From: Microterricola gilva
GTDB taxonomy: Bacteria > Actinomycetota > Actinomycetes > Actinomycetales > Microbacteriaceae
Direction of reading: 5' to 3'
NCBI RefSeq assembly: GCF_004217495.1
Contig: NZ_SHLC01000001.1
Coordinates: 1,860,001 to 1,924,000, forward strand
DNA: 64,000 nt
A program made the position numbers and the translations under genes. Positions within the stretch are counted from its first letter, which is position 1. Each line of letters begins with the position of its first letter. Shown here piece by piece: positions 9,096 through 18,017 of this stretch. The notes under the pieces are model-generated. The model made no database searches, was not told the origin of the DNA, and saw nothing but the letters and a program-made list of their open reading frames with translations.

Positions 9096-10118
9096 CTAGT
9101 TTTCGCCCAAGAGTCTGGACAAGTACCGAGCGACCGCACGAACGGCGGCCATGTTGTTGGAGTAGTCCATCCGGAGCGGGCCGAGAACGCCCACCCGGGC
9201 GAGCTCGGATCCGGCCGAGAGGTAACTACTGCTGAGAACCGAGGTCTCGCCGAGCCCGAACGAGGCGTTCTCACGCCCGATGCTCGCTGAGACACCGTGT
9301 TGGTCTGTGGCCATCTCGCCGAACAGGCGCAACAGGACGACCTGTTCCTCGATGGCTTCCAGCACGGGGAAGATGCTGCCCGTGAAGTCTTCTTCCGTGC
9401 GCACGAGGTTGGCGGCGCCGGCCATCACCAGCTTGTCCGCGCGATTCGCGAGCACCTGCTCGACGAGCGTCTCGGCGACGACGGATGCCACGCCGGCCAG
9501 TTGCGGCGGAGCGGCATCGGCGAGGCCGCCTGCCGCGGCGGCGGCATCCGTCATGCCCAGGCCGACGAGTGTCGCGTTGATGACCGTGCGGAGATCGGCG
9601 ACCGACTCCTCCGTCACCTCTGAGGTGGTGTCGACGACGCGCTGTTCGACGCGCCCGGTGTCGGTGATCAAGACGGACAGCAAACGATGGGTGCTGAGGC
9701 GCACGAGTTCGACGTGCTTGACCGTTGCGCGGGTGAGCGACGGATACTGCACGAGGGCGACCTGCTGGGTGAGCTGCGAGAGCAGCCGCACGGTGCGCGA
9801 GAGCACGTCGTCGAGGTCAGCCGACTGGCCGAGGAAGGTCTCGATGGCGTGGCGCTGGGCCGCGCTGAGCGGGCGCAGATCGCTCAGCTGGTCAACGAAG
9901 AGCCGGTATCCCTTGTCGGTCGGAATGCGACCGGACGAGGTGTGCGGAGCCGCGATCAGCTCCTCCTCTTCGAGCAGCGCCATGTCGTTGCGGATCGTGG
10001 CGGCCGACACGCCGAAGGAGTGGCGCTCGACGATCGACTTGGAGCCGACCGGCTCGCGCGATGAGACGTAATCCTGCACGATCACACGGAGAACCTCGAG
10101 GCTTCGTTCCGAAACCAT
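9096..10118 (-). CDS. hrcA: Heat-inducible transcription repressor HrcA
   Basis: HrcA binds CIRCE operators and represses chaperone genes until heat stress. The 340-residue protein begins MVSERSLEVLRVIVQDYVSS, followed by the winged-helix domain and the long HrcA effector domain. The start is set at 10118 because an AGGAGG Shine-Dalgarno lies just upstream; the in-frame start at 10172 would lie inside the CIRCE operator and add 18 non-conserved residues. dnaJ follows 72 bases downstream. Confidence 0.96.
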   Translation of the reverse strand: MVSERSLEVLRVIVQDYVSSREPVGSKSIVERHSFGVSAATIRNDMALLEEEELIAAPHTSSGRIPTDKGYRLFVDQLSDLRPLSAAQRHAIETFLGQSADLDDVLSRTVRLLSQLTQQVALVQYPSLTRATVKHVELVRLSTHRLLSVLITDTGRVEQRVVDTTSEVTEESVADLRTVINATLVGLGMTDAAAAAGGLADAAPPQLAGVASVVAETLVEQVLANRADKLVMAGAANLVRTEEDFTGSIFPVLEAIEEQVVLLRLFGEMATDQHGVSASIGRENASFGLGETSVLSSSYLSAGSELARVGVLGPLRMDYSNNMAAVRAVARYLSRLLGEN

Positions 10119-10161
10119 GCGCACCACCTCCTCACCGCGCTGGGCCGACCAGTTCGACCAC

Positions 10162-10188
10162 TTAGCACTCACTGCCGTTGAGTGCTAA
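10162..10188. promoter_or_regulatory. CIRCE operator (HrcA-binding site)
   Basis: A perfect consensus CIRCE element, TTAGCACTC-N9-GAGTGCTAA, lies 44 bases upstream of hrcA. It implies autoregulation of hrcA-dnaJ. It also lies 68 bases upstream of the divergent DUF4870 gene, so it could affect that gene too. TATGAT at 10188-10193 on the minus strand is a possible -10 that touches the operator. Confidence 0.97.
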
Positions 10189-10255
10189 TCATATCGCGAC
10201 TAGCTTGGGAATGAGCGCAATGCGCGCTGCAGAAGCACCATCGAAAGGATCGATC

Positions 10256-10726
10256 ATGAGCGACCCATCAGCTCCGACTCCCCCGTACGATCCGACGCAG
10301 CAGCCGCCTACCCCACCGGCACCGCCGGCACCGCCGACGCAACCGGAGAATCCCTACGCGAGCACCGCGGCGCCGGGCGCGCCGCTCAGTCAGGAAGCCG
10401 ACATCCAGTGGGCATCCTTCGCGCACCTCGGCGGCATCTTCAGCTTCCTGCCGTCGCTGATCATCTGGCTGATCTTCAAGGACCGCGGGCGCTTCACGAA
10501 CACCGAGGCCAAGGAGGCGCTGAACTTCCAGCTGACGCTGCTCATCGCCGAGGTCGCCGCCGCGATCCTCAGCGTCATCCTGACCGTGATCACCTTCGGA
10601 TTCTTTGGCTTCAACATCGGCTGGCTCATCTGGGTGGTCGGCGTCATCTTCTCGATCATCGCCTTCATGCAGGTGAAGGATGGGCGCGGCTACCGTTACC
10701 CCTTCGCCATCCGCATGATCAAATAA
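10256..10726 (+). CDS. DUF4870 membrane protein
   Basis: This 156-residue protein has a Pro-rich, low-complexity N-terminus (about residues 1-45) and then a DUF4870 domain with three membrane helices. Recognisable family features are HLGGIFSFLPSLIIWLIFK, the EALNFQL motif before the second helix and YRYPFAIRMIK at the end. Function is unknown. The start is chosen by an AAAGGA Shine-Dalgarno six bases upstream; an in-frame start at 10178 has none and lies in the CIRCE element. A second DUF4870 gene follows in the same direction. Confidence 0.88.
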   Translation: MSDPSAPTPPYDPTQQPPTPPAPPAPPTQPENPYASTAAPGAPLSQEADIQWASFAHLGGIFSFLPSLIIWLIFKDRGRFTNTEAKEALNFQLTLLIAEVAAAILSVILTVITFGFFGFNIGWLIWVVGVIFSIIAFMQVKDGRGYRYPFAIRMIK

Positions 10727-10802
10727 CGGACGCGGGGTACACCCGGCCAGTACACTGGCATCACTTTCGCGAGCACATTCGCACGACTCAAGGAGCACCA
10801 CT

Positions 10803-11177
10803 ATGTCAGCCGCACCTCCTCCCCCCGCCACCCCGTACCAGGGCCAGACGCAGTTGAGCCCGGCCGACGAGAAGCTCTGGGCGACGCTGATCCACGTCGG
10901 CGGCATCTTCTTCAGCTTCGTTCCGGCGCTGGTCGGCTACCTGGTGCTCAAGGACAAGGGTCCATTCATCCGCCTGCACACGGCGACGGCGCTCAACTTC
11001 CAGATCACGATGGCGATCGCGTACGTCGTCGGCGGAATCCTGACGATCGTGTTCATCGGCTTCATCATCATCGCCGCCGTCAGCGTGCTGATCATCGTGT
11101 TCAGCATCATTGCAGCGGTCAAGGCGAACCAGGGGCTGGCCTACCAGTACCCGCTGGCGATCAAGTTCGTCAGCTAG
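10803..11177 (+). CDS. DUF4870 membrane protein, second copy
   Basis: This 124-residue protein is a paralogue of the preceding gene product with a shorter N-terminus. It keeps the HVGGIFFSF helix, the ATALNFQI motif and the YQYPLAIKFV ending. Three membrane helices are predicted by eye. An AAGGAG Shine-Dalgarno precedes the ATG. A strong hairpin terminator follows at 11195. A TACACT at 10751 could be a -10 for this gene alone. Function is unknown. Confidence 0.87.
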   Translation: MSAAPPPPATPYQGQTQLSPADEKLWATLIHVGGIFFSFVPALVGYLVLKDKGPFIRLHTATALNFQITMAIAYVVGGILTIVFIGFIIIAAVSVLIIVFSIIAAVKANQGLAYQYPLAIKFVS

Positions 11178-11194
11178 CAGGGCCGGAAACACAC

Positions 11195-11239
11195 AGCCGC
11201 CCGTGCCGGATCAGTACCACTGATCCGGCACGGGCGGCT
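11195..11239. terminator. Bidirectional terminator hairpin, 21-bp perfect stem
   Basis: Perfect 21-base arms (11195-11215 and 11219-11239) flank a 3-base loop between two convergent genes, so the hairpin can end both transcripts. The sequence is also a near-copy of hemW coding DNA about 1 kb to the right (see the repeats at 11195 and 12233). Confidence 0.85.
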
Positions 11240-11249
11240 CGTTCGTTAA
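11195..11249. repeat. Partial copy of the hemW 3' coding sequence
   Basis: These 55 bases match 12233-12287 in hemW at 49 of 55 positions without gaps. Together the two copies bracket the histidine phosphatase gene, with a repeat-to-repeat distance of 1038 bases. Confidence 0.85.
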
Positions 11250-11258
11250 CCGAGGCGG

Positions 11259-12059
11259 CTAGTTGGCTCCGGCCTCGACGTAGCTGGAGTCGTTCACGCT
11301 GACCACGGTCCAGGTGCCGTTCTTGTAGGTGAGCTTGCTCACCGCTGCGTTGTCGATTCCCGTGGTCACCGAGCTGAGGTCGGCTCCCAGCGTCTCCAGA
11401 GCGGCCATGATCGTGATGCCGCTCGAGACGACCAGCACGTTCCCGCCGCCCTTCTTCGCCTGTGCCGACGCGATGTCGTTCAAAGAGGCCATCGTGCGGG
11501 TGCTGAGCTGATCGAGCGACTCGGCCGGCAACGGGCTGGTTCCGTTAGCGGTCACGATCGCGCCGAGCAACGCTCCGACGCTCTGATCTCCGCCGAGAAG
11601 CGGGCCGACCACCGTGAAGACCTCTGCCTGGGTGGCACCCTCGAACTTGCCGAATGACACCTCTCGCAGACGCTTGTCGCGCACCGGCTCGCCCTTGTAC
11701 CCGAGTTCGCCGAGTGCGAGCGAGATGGTGTCGTAGTGGCGCACCATATCGGCGGAGTAGGCCGACTTGAATCTGATACCGGCCTCGGCGAGGCCCTTGC
11801 CGAGGTTCTGTGCGTCGAGTTCGCCGGCCGCGGTGAGCGGCGAGTCCGACCAGCCCTGCATGCGGTGCTGGGTGTTGAGCCAGGTCTCACCGTGGCGCGT
11901 GAGGTACACGGTGACCTCGGCGTTCTTGCCGGCATTGCTGTTAGACGAGTTGTTCGGGCTCTCCGCGGCCGCTGGGGCCGAAAAAGCTGCGAGCGAGAAG
12001 ATCGTGGCGACGGTGGCGAGTCCGGCGATCGCGACACGAAATGTACGACGAGACGACAT
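11259..12059 (-). CDS. Exported histidine phosphatase family protein (phosphoglycerate mutase-like)
   Basis: This 266-residue protein starts MSSRRTFRVAIAGLATVATI, has a hydrophobic core and an Ala-x-Ala cleavage site near residue 32, so it is exported; the SRRTFR stretch resembles a twin-arginine signal. The mature part opens with the catalytic motif TRHGETWLNTQHR, where the RHG His forms the phosphohistidine. Later motifs (LREVSFGKFEGAT and VVSSGITI) fit the superfamily, although the second catalytic His is replaced or displaced in VVSSGITI. An AAGGAA Shine-Dalgarno sets the start. The substrate is unknown. The gene is flanked by hemW-tail copies, suggesting later insertion. Confidence 0.85.
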   Translation of the reverse strand: MSSRRTFRVAIAGLATVATIFSLAAFSAPAAAESPNNSSNSNAGKNAEVTVYLTRHGETWLNTQHRMQGWSDSPLTAAGELDAQNLGKGLAEAGIRFKSAYSADMVRHYDTISLALGELGYKGEPVRDKRLREVSFGKFEGATQAEVFTVVGPLLGGDQSVGALLGAIVTANGTSPLPAESLDQLSTRTMASLNDIASAQAKKGGGNVLVVSSGITIMAALETLGADLSSVTTGIDNAAVSKLTYKNGTWTVVSVNDSSYVEAGAN

Positions 12060-12183
12060 TGTCTGGTGTTCCTTTCTGAGAGAGGTGAAACAGCTCTCGC
12101 AGAGTATCTGAAAACCGAACGACGTTTGGTAACGATTCGATGGCGCGGTCGCAGAGCGCGATTGTGCCTCGGGTGGCGCGCTG

Positions 12184-13419
12184 CTACGCGGCGTCGTCGT
12201 CCAGGAGGCGGCGCACGACAGCATCGGCCAACAGCCGCCCGCGCAGGGTCAGTTCCACTGATCCGGCAAGGGCGGCTCGTGCGTTAATCAGTTCGTCGGC
12301 GATCAGACCGGCGACGGCCAGGCGCCCGGCGGCGCTCAGCGAGTCGACCGGGATCCCCTCACGGATGCGGGCGAGCAGCAGCACCCGCTCGAACTCGCGG
12401 GTCCCGGCATCCAGGCTCTCCCGCCCGGCGGCCGGCGAGTCGCCGGCAAGCACGCGATCCGCGTAGGCCGACGGGTGTTTGACGTTCCACCAGCGCATGC
12501 CACCGACGTGGCTGTGCGCGCCGGGGCCGATGCCCCACCAGTCGTTGCTGCGCCAGTAGGCCAGATTGTGCTGCGAACGGTGTTCGGCGCCGCGCGCCCA
12601 GTTGCTCACCTCGTACCACTCGTATCCGGCGGCGCCGAGCAGCTCGTCGGCGAGCTCGTACATGTCGGCCTGCAGGTCCTCGTCTGGCTGGGCGACCTCG
12701 CCCCGCTTGATCTGTCTGGCCAGCTTCGTGCCGTCCTCGACGATGAGCGAGTATGCGCTGATGTGGTCGGGTTGCTGGGCGATCGCGTGCTCGAGGCTGG
12801 CGCGCCAGTCGTCGAGCGACTCCCCCGGCGTTCCATAGATCAGGTCGACGCTCACGTCGAGCCCGACCTCGCGCGCCCAGGCGACGACGAGTGGGACGCG
12901 GGCAGGATCGTGGGTGCGCTCGAGGGTCGCGAGCACGTGGGGAACGGCGGACTGCATGCCGAAGGAGACGCGGGTGAAACCGGCATCCTTGAGCGTCTGC
13001 AGGTAGTCGCGATCCACGGAGTCGGGGTTCGCCTCACTGGTGACCTCGGCATCCGGGGCCAGACCGTGGTGTTCGCGCACCGCGTCGAGCATCCTGGCGA
13101 GGTGCTCCGCGGGGAGCAGGGTCGGGGTGCCGCCGCCGAAGAAGACGGTCGCGGCCGGACGCGCCGGCACGCCGGAGCGCTTGAGGATGCGTGCACTGTG
13201 CTCGACCTCGAGCACGGCCTGGCTGGCGTAGTCGCTCTGCTTGACACCGCGGAGCTCTGTGGCCGTGTAGGTGTTGAAGTCGCAGTAGCCGCAGCGCACC
13301 CGGCAGAAGGGCACGTGCAGGTAGACGCTGAAGTCGCGGTCGGCCGCGCCGTCCGCCGCGCTCGCCGGCAGCAGGCCGTCGGCTGGGGCCGGGTCGCCGA
13401 GTGGAAGTGCGCTGGCCAT
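12184..13419 (-). CDS. hemW: HemW, radical SAM heme chaperone (coproporphyrinogen III oxidase-like)
   Basis: HemW is a radical SAM protein related to HemN that handles heme. The 411-residue protein has the iron-sulfur motif CRVRCGYC with Cys39, Cys43 and Cys46, FFGGGTPTLL for SAM binding and a C-terminal HemN_C domain. The start at 13419 is chosen because the longer frame runs through the neighbouring DUF1990 gene; its Shine-Dalgarno is weak. The last third of the C-terminal coding DNA includes an imperfect inverted repeat whose near-copy is the terminator at 11195. Confidence 0.94.
   Translation of the reverse strand: MASALPLGDPAPADGLLPASAADGAADRDFSVYLHVPFCRVRCGYCDFNTYTATELRGVKQSDYASQAVLEVEHSARILKRSGVPARPAATVFFGGGTPTLLPAEHLARMLDAVREHHGLAPDAEVTSEANPDSVDRDYLQTLKDAGFTRVSFGMQSAVPHVLATLERTHDPARVPLVVAWAREVGLDVSVDLIYGTPGESLDDWRASLEHAIAQQPDHISAYSLIVEDGTKLARQIKRGEVAQPDEDLQADMYELADELLGAAGYEWYEVSNWARGAEHRSQHNLAYWRSNDWWGIGPGAHSHVGGMRWWNVKHPSAYADRVLAGDSPAAGRESLDAGTREFERVLLLARIREGIPVDSLSAAGRLAVAGLIADELINARAALAGSVELTLRGRLLADAVVRRLLDDDAA
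12233..12287. repeat. hemW-internal copy of the 55-base repeat
   Basis: This stretch encodes part of the HemW C-terminus (LINARAALAGSVEL). It matches 11195-11249 at 49 of 55 bases and is itself an imperfect hairpin (17 of 21 pairs). Confidence 0.85.
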
Positions 13420-13424
13420 CCCGG

Positions 13425-14072
13425 CTACGCCGCGGCGGCGGGGTGCAGCGCCCGCAGGTAACGCTTCGTGTACGCGCGCTGCTGAAGCCGCAACAGCGGC
13501 GCCAGCATCCACCACCCGCGCGAGCTCGGCTTGGAGAAGCTGCGGATGACGAGCCAGACCGAGTCGTCCTCACGGTGTTCGACGAGGAACAGCTCCTCAC
13601 CGCTCTCGGGGTGGCCGTCCATCGTGCCGTAGGCGAACCCAACCGACCCTGGTTCATCGATGACGAGGACGACACGTACGGGGGCCGTGACGGTCTTCCT
13701 CCACGCGGTGACCCGCAGGACGGCGGTCATTCCCGGCGTGATGTACGGCGTGCCGTCCGGGCCGAAGCGCTCGTCGCTGTGGTGCTGGGGCTGCTCGGCC
13801 AGCGGAGCCCCGTCCGCGCCGAAGAGCAGGCCGTGGTACTGCTCGCCCGTGCCCTGGTTGGTGTCGGTGACCTCGATGCCACTGCCGCGTTGCACGCCCC
13901 AGGTCATGAGGGCCGCGGATGCCGAGGCGAAGCGCTCAGCGCCGCTGCCGAGCTGCGTGCTGTGGCTGGCTGGGCGATAGCCGGCCGGCGGGAAGCTCAT
14001 GAGATCGGGCGCCATCGTGCCGCCGATCGCGCCATAGCTGACCGGTTGATCGGTGAATGTGGAACGACGCAC
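13425..14072 (-). CDS. DUF1990 family protein, first copy
   Basis: This 215-residue protein belongs to DUF1990, whose function is not established. Conserved stretches shared with the next gene are DQPVSYGAIGGT, LGSGAERFASAS, EELFLVEHREDDSVWLVIR and the C-terminal YTKRYLRAL. It carries an insertion of roughly 30 residues after about residue 70 that the second copy lacks. The GTG at 14072 is preferred over TTG at 14078 because it aligns with the start of the paralogue and has a TAGTGT hexamer exactly six bases upstream. Confidence 0.85.
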   Translation of the reverse strand: MRRSTFTDQPVSYGAIGGTMAPDLMSFPPAGYRPASHSTQLGSGAERFASASAALMTWGVQRGSGIEVTDTNQGTGEQYHGLLFGADGAPLAEQPQHHSDERFGPDGTPYITPGMTAVLRVTAWRKTVTAPVRVVLVIDEPGSVGFAYGTMDGHPESGEELFLVEHREDDSVWLVIRSFSKPSSRGWWMLAPLLRLQQRAYTKRYLRALHPAAAA

Positions 14073-14078
14073 GCGCAA

Positions 14079-14084
14079 ACACTA
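14079..14084 (-). promoter_or_regulatory. -10 element (TAGTGT) for a leaderless DUF1990 transcript
   Basis: TAGTGT on the minus strand is followed by six bases and the GTG start at 14072. It would drive the first DUF1990 gene and hemW. Confidence 0.45.
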
Positions 14085-14153
14085 CTTTCTCGAAAACCCC
14101 TCATACAGCGTAGGCGACGATTCTGGCAACGCGCCGTCCGACTCTCTGTGCCC

Positions 14154-14212
14154 GCGAGTTGGCGCATCTGGCCCCTTCGCTCGGGGTCAAGGGGCCGTTT
14201 GCGTCAACTCGC
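14154..14212. terminator. Nested stem-loop after the second DUF1990 gene
   Basis: Outer arms 14154-14165 and 14201-14212 pair at 11 of 12 bases, and inner arms 14170-14177 and 14189-14196 pair perfectly. The structure overlaps the stop codon of the gene at 14204 and could end its transcript. No T-run follows on the minus strand, so terminator function is uncertain. Confidence 0.4.
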
Positions 14213-14758
14213 GCGCTCCTCCTCGAGCAGAGCGCGGAGGAAGCGGGCGGTGTAGCGGCGGCGGGCGAACCGGATGGCGGGTGAGCCAATGCGGTAGAGC
14301 AGGGTTGCTGGCTGAGCGAAAGCCCGAATGACGAGCCAGACCGAGTCGTCGGCGCGGTGCTCGATGAGGAACAGTTCCTCGCCGCGCAAGGGGTGGCCGG
14401 GCAGGGTTCCCGCGGCGTAGCCGACGCGGCGCGGCTCCTGCAGCACGCGCACGACGCGGATCGGCGCCGCGAAGCGCAGGCCGGCCAGCGGCAACGACTG
14501 CACAACGGTGTCGCCGAGCGTGACCTCGCGTGCGCCGGCGCCTGCGGCATCCGCCACCGCGATCCCGCTGCGACGCAGCACCTGCCAGTGCATCAGCTCG
14601 ACGGACGCCGCGGCGAAACGCTCGGCGCCCGATCCGAGCCGCACGCTGCTCTCCGTGGCGCGATAGCCGTCCGGTGGGGAGGCGAGCAGCGTCGGCGCCA
14701 GCGTTCCACCGACCGGCCCGTAACTCAGGGGCTGGTCAGCGAGCGCTGGGCGCCGCAC
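14204..14758 (-). CDS. DUF1990 family protein, second copy
   Basis: This 184-residue paralogue of the neighbouring gene begins MRRPALADQPLSYGPVGGT and shares LGSGAERFAAAS and GEELFLIEHRADDSVWLVIR. It lacks the insertion found in the first copy. The GTG start lies three bases after the lepA stop, so it is read with lepA. The function is unknown, and tandem duplication is the simplest origin. Confidence 0.85.
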   Translation of the reverse strand: MRRPALADQPLSYGPVGGTLAPTLLASPPDGYRATESSVRLGSGAERFAAASVELMHWQVLRRSGIAVADAAGAGAREVTLGDTVVQSLPLAGLRFAAPIRVVRVLQEPRRVGYAAGTLPGHPLRGEELFLIEHRADDSVWLVIRAFAQPATLLYRIGSPAIRFARRRYTARFLRALLEEERAS

Positions 14759-14761
14759 GGC

Positions 14762-16612
14762 CTACTTCTTGTCCTTCTTCTCCACGTCACCGGTCAGGGC
14801 GGCGACGAACGCCTCCTGCGGGACCTCGACGCGGCCGACCATCTTCATGCGCTTCTTGCCCTCCTTCTGCTTCTCAAGGAGCTTGCGCTTGCGGCTGATG
14901 TCACCGCCGTAGCACTTGGCCAGGACGTCCTTGCGGATGGCGCGGATGGATTCACGGGCGATGATGCGGGCGCCGATGGCGGCCTGGATCGGCACCTCGA
15001 ACTGCTGGCGCGGGATGAGCTCGCGCAGGCGCGTGGTCATCAGCACGCCGTAGGCGTATGCCTTGTCGCGGTGCACGATGGCGCTGAACGCGTCGACCTG
15101 CTCGCCCTGGAGCAGGATGTCGACCTTCACCAGGTCGGCGGTCTGCTCGCCTGCCGGCTCGTAGTCGAGCGAGGCGTAGCCGGCCGTCTTCGACTTGAGG
15201 TTGTCGAAGAAGTCGAACACGATCTCGCCGAGGGGCATCGTGTAGCGGATCTCGACCCGGTCCTCGCCGAGGTAGTCCATGCCGAGCAGGACGCCACGGC
15301 GCCCCTGGCAGAGTTCCATGATGACGCCGACGTAGTCCTTCGGGGCGAGGATGGCCGCCTTGACGACGGGCTCGCTCACCGCCGAGATCTTGCCGACCGG
15401 GAACTCGCTCGGGTTCGTGACGGTGACGGTCTTCTTGTCCTCGGTGGTGACCTCGTAGATCACGGACGGGGCCGTCGCGATGAGGTCGAGGCCGAACTCG
15501 CGCTCGAGGCGCTCCGTGATGATCTCGAGGTGCAGCAGTCCGAGGAAGCCACAGCGGAAGCCGAAGCCGAGGGCGACGGAGGTCTCCGGCTCGTAGACCA
15601 GCGCGGCATCCGAGAGCTTGAGCTTGTCGAGGGCCTCGCGGAGGATCGGGTAGTCCGAGCCGTCGATCGGGTATAGACCGGAGAAGACCATGGGCAGCGG
15701 CTCGGTGTAGCCGGGCAGCGCCTCGGTGGCTGGCTTCGCCGCGGTCGTGACGGTGTCGCCGACCTTGGACTGGCGCACGTCCTTCACGCCGGTGATCAGG
15801 TAACCGACCTCGCCGACGGCGAGGCCCTTGCTCGGGGTCGGCTCCGGCGAGCTCACGCCGATCTCGAGGATCTCGTGGGTGGCGCGGGTCGACATCATCT
15901 GGATGCGCTCGCGCGGTTTCAGCTGGCCGTCGATCATACGCACGTAGGTGACGACGCCGCGGTAGCTGTCGTAGACGGAGTCGAAGATCATCGCGCGGGC
16001 GGGCGCATTCGGGTCGCCCTGCGGCGCCGGGATGCGCTCGGTGACCCGGTCGAGCAGGTCCTCGACGCCGAGGCCGGTCTTGCCGGAGACGCGGAGCACG
16101 TCGTCGGGGTCGCCGCCGATCAGGCTGGCGAGCTCCTTGGCGTACTTATCCGGGTCGGCCGCGGGGAGGTCGATCTTGTTGAGCACCGGGATGATCGTCA
16201 GATCGTTCTCGAGCGCGAGGTAGAGGTTCGCGAGCGTCTGGGCCTCGATGCCCTGCGCGGCGTCGACGAGCAGCACTGCACCCTCGCACGCGGCGAGAGA
16301 GCGGGAGACCTCATAGCTGAAGTCGACGTGGCCCGGCGTGTCGATCATGTTGAGCGCGTAGCTCTGCGAGCCGAGCGCCCACGGCATCCGCACCGCCTGG
16401 CTCTTGATCGTGATGCCGCGCTCACGCTCGATGTCCATGCGGTCGAGGTACTGCGCGCGCATGTCGCGGTCGCTGACCACCCCCGTCATCTGCAGCATGC
16501 GGTCGGCGAGGGTCGACTTACCGTGATCAATGTGCGCAATGATGCAGAAATTGCGGATGAACGCGGGGTCGGTGGCGGCGGGCTCGAGGGCCTTCAAAGC
16601 TCGTGGTGACAT
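14762..16612 (-). CDS. lepA: Elongation factor 4 (LepA)
   Basis: LepA is a ribosome-associated GTPase acting in initiation/elongation quality control. The 616-residue protein has G1 AHIDHGKST at residues 26-34, [20 protein letters not shown] and the LepA-specific C-terminal domain (about 485-600). The start [21 protein letters not shown] fits the family length; a longer in-frame extension to 16942 is not conserved and would cross the divergent kinase gene. The C-terminus is Lys-rich. Confidence 0.97.
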   Translation of the reverse strand: MSPRALKALEPAATDPAFIRNFCIIAHIDHGKSTLADRMLQMTGVVSDRDMRAQYLDRMDIERERGITIKSQAVRMPWALGSQSYALNMIDTPGHVDFSYEVSRSLAACEGAVLLVDAAQGIEAQTLANLYLALENDLTIIPVLNKIDLPAADPDKYAKELASLIGGDPDDVLRVSGKTGLGVEDLLDRVTERIPAPQGDPNAPARAMIFDSVYDSYRGVVTYVRMIDGQLKPRERIQMMSTRATHEILEIGVSSPEPTPSKGLAVGEVGYLITGVKDVRQSKVGDTVTTAAKPATEALPGYTEPLPMVFSGLYPIDGSDYPILREALDKLKLSDAALVYEPETSVALGFGFRCGFLGLLHLEIITERLEREFGLDLIATAPSVIYEVTTEDKKTVTVTNPSEFPVGKISAVSEPVVKAAILAPKDYVGVIMELCQGRRGVLLGMDYLGEDRVEIRYTMPLGEIVFDFFDNLKSKTAGYASLDYEPAGEQTADLVKVDILLQGEQVDAFSAIVHRDKAYAYGVLMTTRLRELIPRQQFEVPIQAAIGARIIARESIRAIRKDVLAKCYGGDISRKRKLLEKQKEGKKRMKMVGRVEVPQEAFVAALTGDVEKKDKK

Positions 16613-16730
16613 CGTGTGGCCATTCTCCCATGCCGGGCGCACTTCGGTGGACCCGCCTCCCTTTTCGCCCGCGAACCGGTCTGCCCGCCTTCCGACTTTC
16701 GACGGATGCCGCCGGCAGCCGGCCCGAACT

Positions 16731-16736
16731 AGGCTG
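16731..16736 (+). promoter_or_regulatory. -10 element (TAGGCT) for a leaderless kinase transcript
   Basis: TAGGCT is followed by exactly six bases and the kinase ATG at 16743, with no Shine-Dalgarno. The same hexamer precedes comEA, pabB, nrdR and hisD. Confidence 0.5.
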
Positions 16737-16742
16737 GCGCCG

Positions 16743-18017
16743 ATGGCTACAGAGTCGACAAACAGTGAGCGAAGCGGCGCCGTGAAGCCGAGCGCGGCGC
16801 GGCAGGCACCGAGCCGCGCCCACTCGGCGTTGACCCCGGTCTTCGTCACCATGCAAGTGGGTCTGCACGCCCTCATGGTCGGCCTCACCGGCTTCGTGGC
16901 GCTCCGGGCGCTGCTCGGCGCCTGGCCGATGCAGTGGCTCATCGTCGGACTCTGCGTCGTGCTCCTCGCCGTCTACGCGCTCGGGGTGCGCTTCGCCCGC
17001 CGCACGACGCCGATGTGGGCCAGGGCGCTGTGGTTCCTCACGCTCGTCATCGTCTGGCTGGCGCTGACGCTGCTGGCCTCCGACGGCGCGTACATCGTCT
17101 TCCCACTGTTCTTCATCGCCCTGCACCTGTTCCCGCCGCGGTGGAGCGTCCCCGTCGTCGGAGCGATGCTGCTGCTGTCGATCCTCGCCCTGGGCATGCA
17201 CCTCGGCTGGGATCCCGGCACCTTCATCGGGCCGATCATCGGTGCCGCGGTCGCCGTCGTGCTCGGCCTGGCCTACCGTGCGCTGTTCCGGGAGTCCGCC
17301 GAACGCAATCTGCTGATCGATGACCTGTTGGCAACACGGGAGGAACTCGCCGTCACCGCGCGGGAGGCCGGGACGCTCGCCGAGCGGCAGCGCCTGGCCG
17401 GCGAAATCCACGACACGGTCGCGCAGGGCCTCTCCAGCATCCAGCTGCTGCTGCATGCTGCCGAACGCAACATTTCCGACGAGGCGGCGCTCGAGCACGT
17501 GCAGCAGGCCAGGCAGACCGCGGCAGACGGCTTGGCCGAGACCCGCCGCTTCATCCGGGAGCTGCGCGCTCCGGCGCTCGACGAGCAGTCGCTGCCAGCC
17601 GCCCTCGCGCGCCTCGCCGCTTCGATCACGGCACAATCGGCATCCACCAGGCCCGACTCACCGACCGTCGTCAGCTTCCAGCTCAGCGGGGAGCCGATCG
17701 AGCTGCCGATGGCGCACGAGACGACGCTGCTGCGAATCGCGCAGGGCTCCCTCGCCAATGTGCTTCAGCACTCCCAGGCCCAGCGCGCCGCCGTCACCCT
17801 GACCTTCATGGACGACGAGGTCACGCTCGACATCGTCGACAACGGGGTCGGTTTCGAGGCGGGCGCCGCCAGCCGAGCCGAGCACCGCGGCGAATCGTTC
17901 GGGCTGGCGACGATCCGTGAGCGCGTCGAGCGGCTCGGCGGCCGGCTCAGCGTCGAGTCCACCCCCGGGGCGGGAACCGCCCTCGCCGTGTCCCTACCCC
18001 TGGAGGTTTCCCCGTGA
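16743..18017 (+). CDS. Sensor histidine kinase, HisKA_3 type
   Basis: This 424-residue membrane kinase has about five to six hydrophobic segments between residues 33 and 180 without a large periplasmic domain, a coiled linker, phosphoacceptor His223 in [16 protein letters not shown] and a C-terminal HATPase_c domain with the N box ([14 protein letters not shown]), DNGVGFE and [14 protein letters not shown]. It is cotranscribed with the response regulator that overlaps its stop by four bases. It is divergent from lepA. The signal is unknown. Confidence 0.92.
   Translation: MATESTNSERSGAVKPSAARQAPSRAHSALTPVFVTMQVGLHALMVGLTGFVALRALLGAWPMQWLIVGLCVVLLAVYALGVRFARRTTPMWARALWFLTLVIVWLALTLLASDGAYIVFPLFFIALHLFPPRWSVPVVGAMLLLSILALGMHLGWDPGTFIGPIIGAAVAVVLGLAYRALFRESAERNLLIDDLLATREELAVTAREAGTLAERQRLAGEIHDTVAQGLSSIQLLLHAAERNISDEAALEHVQQARQTAADGLAETRRFIRELRAPALDEQSLPAALARLAASITAQSASTRPDSPTVVSFQLSGEPIELPMAHETTLLRIAQGSLANVLQHSQAQRAAVTLTFMDDEVTLDIVDNGVGFEAGAASRAEHRGESFGLATIRERVERLGGRLSVESTPGAGTALAVSLPLEVSP

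Noticed and set aside
10119-10172. Longer HrcA N-terminus starting at 10172
   Set aside because: That start lies inside the CIRCE operator and lacks a Shine-Dalgarno; AGGAGG precedes 10118.
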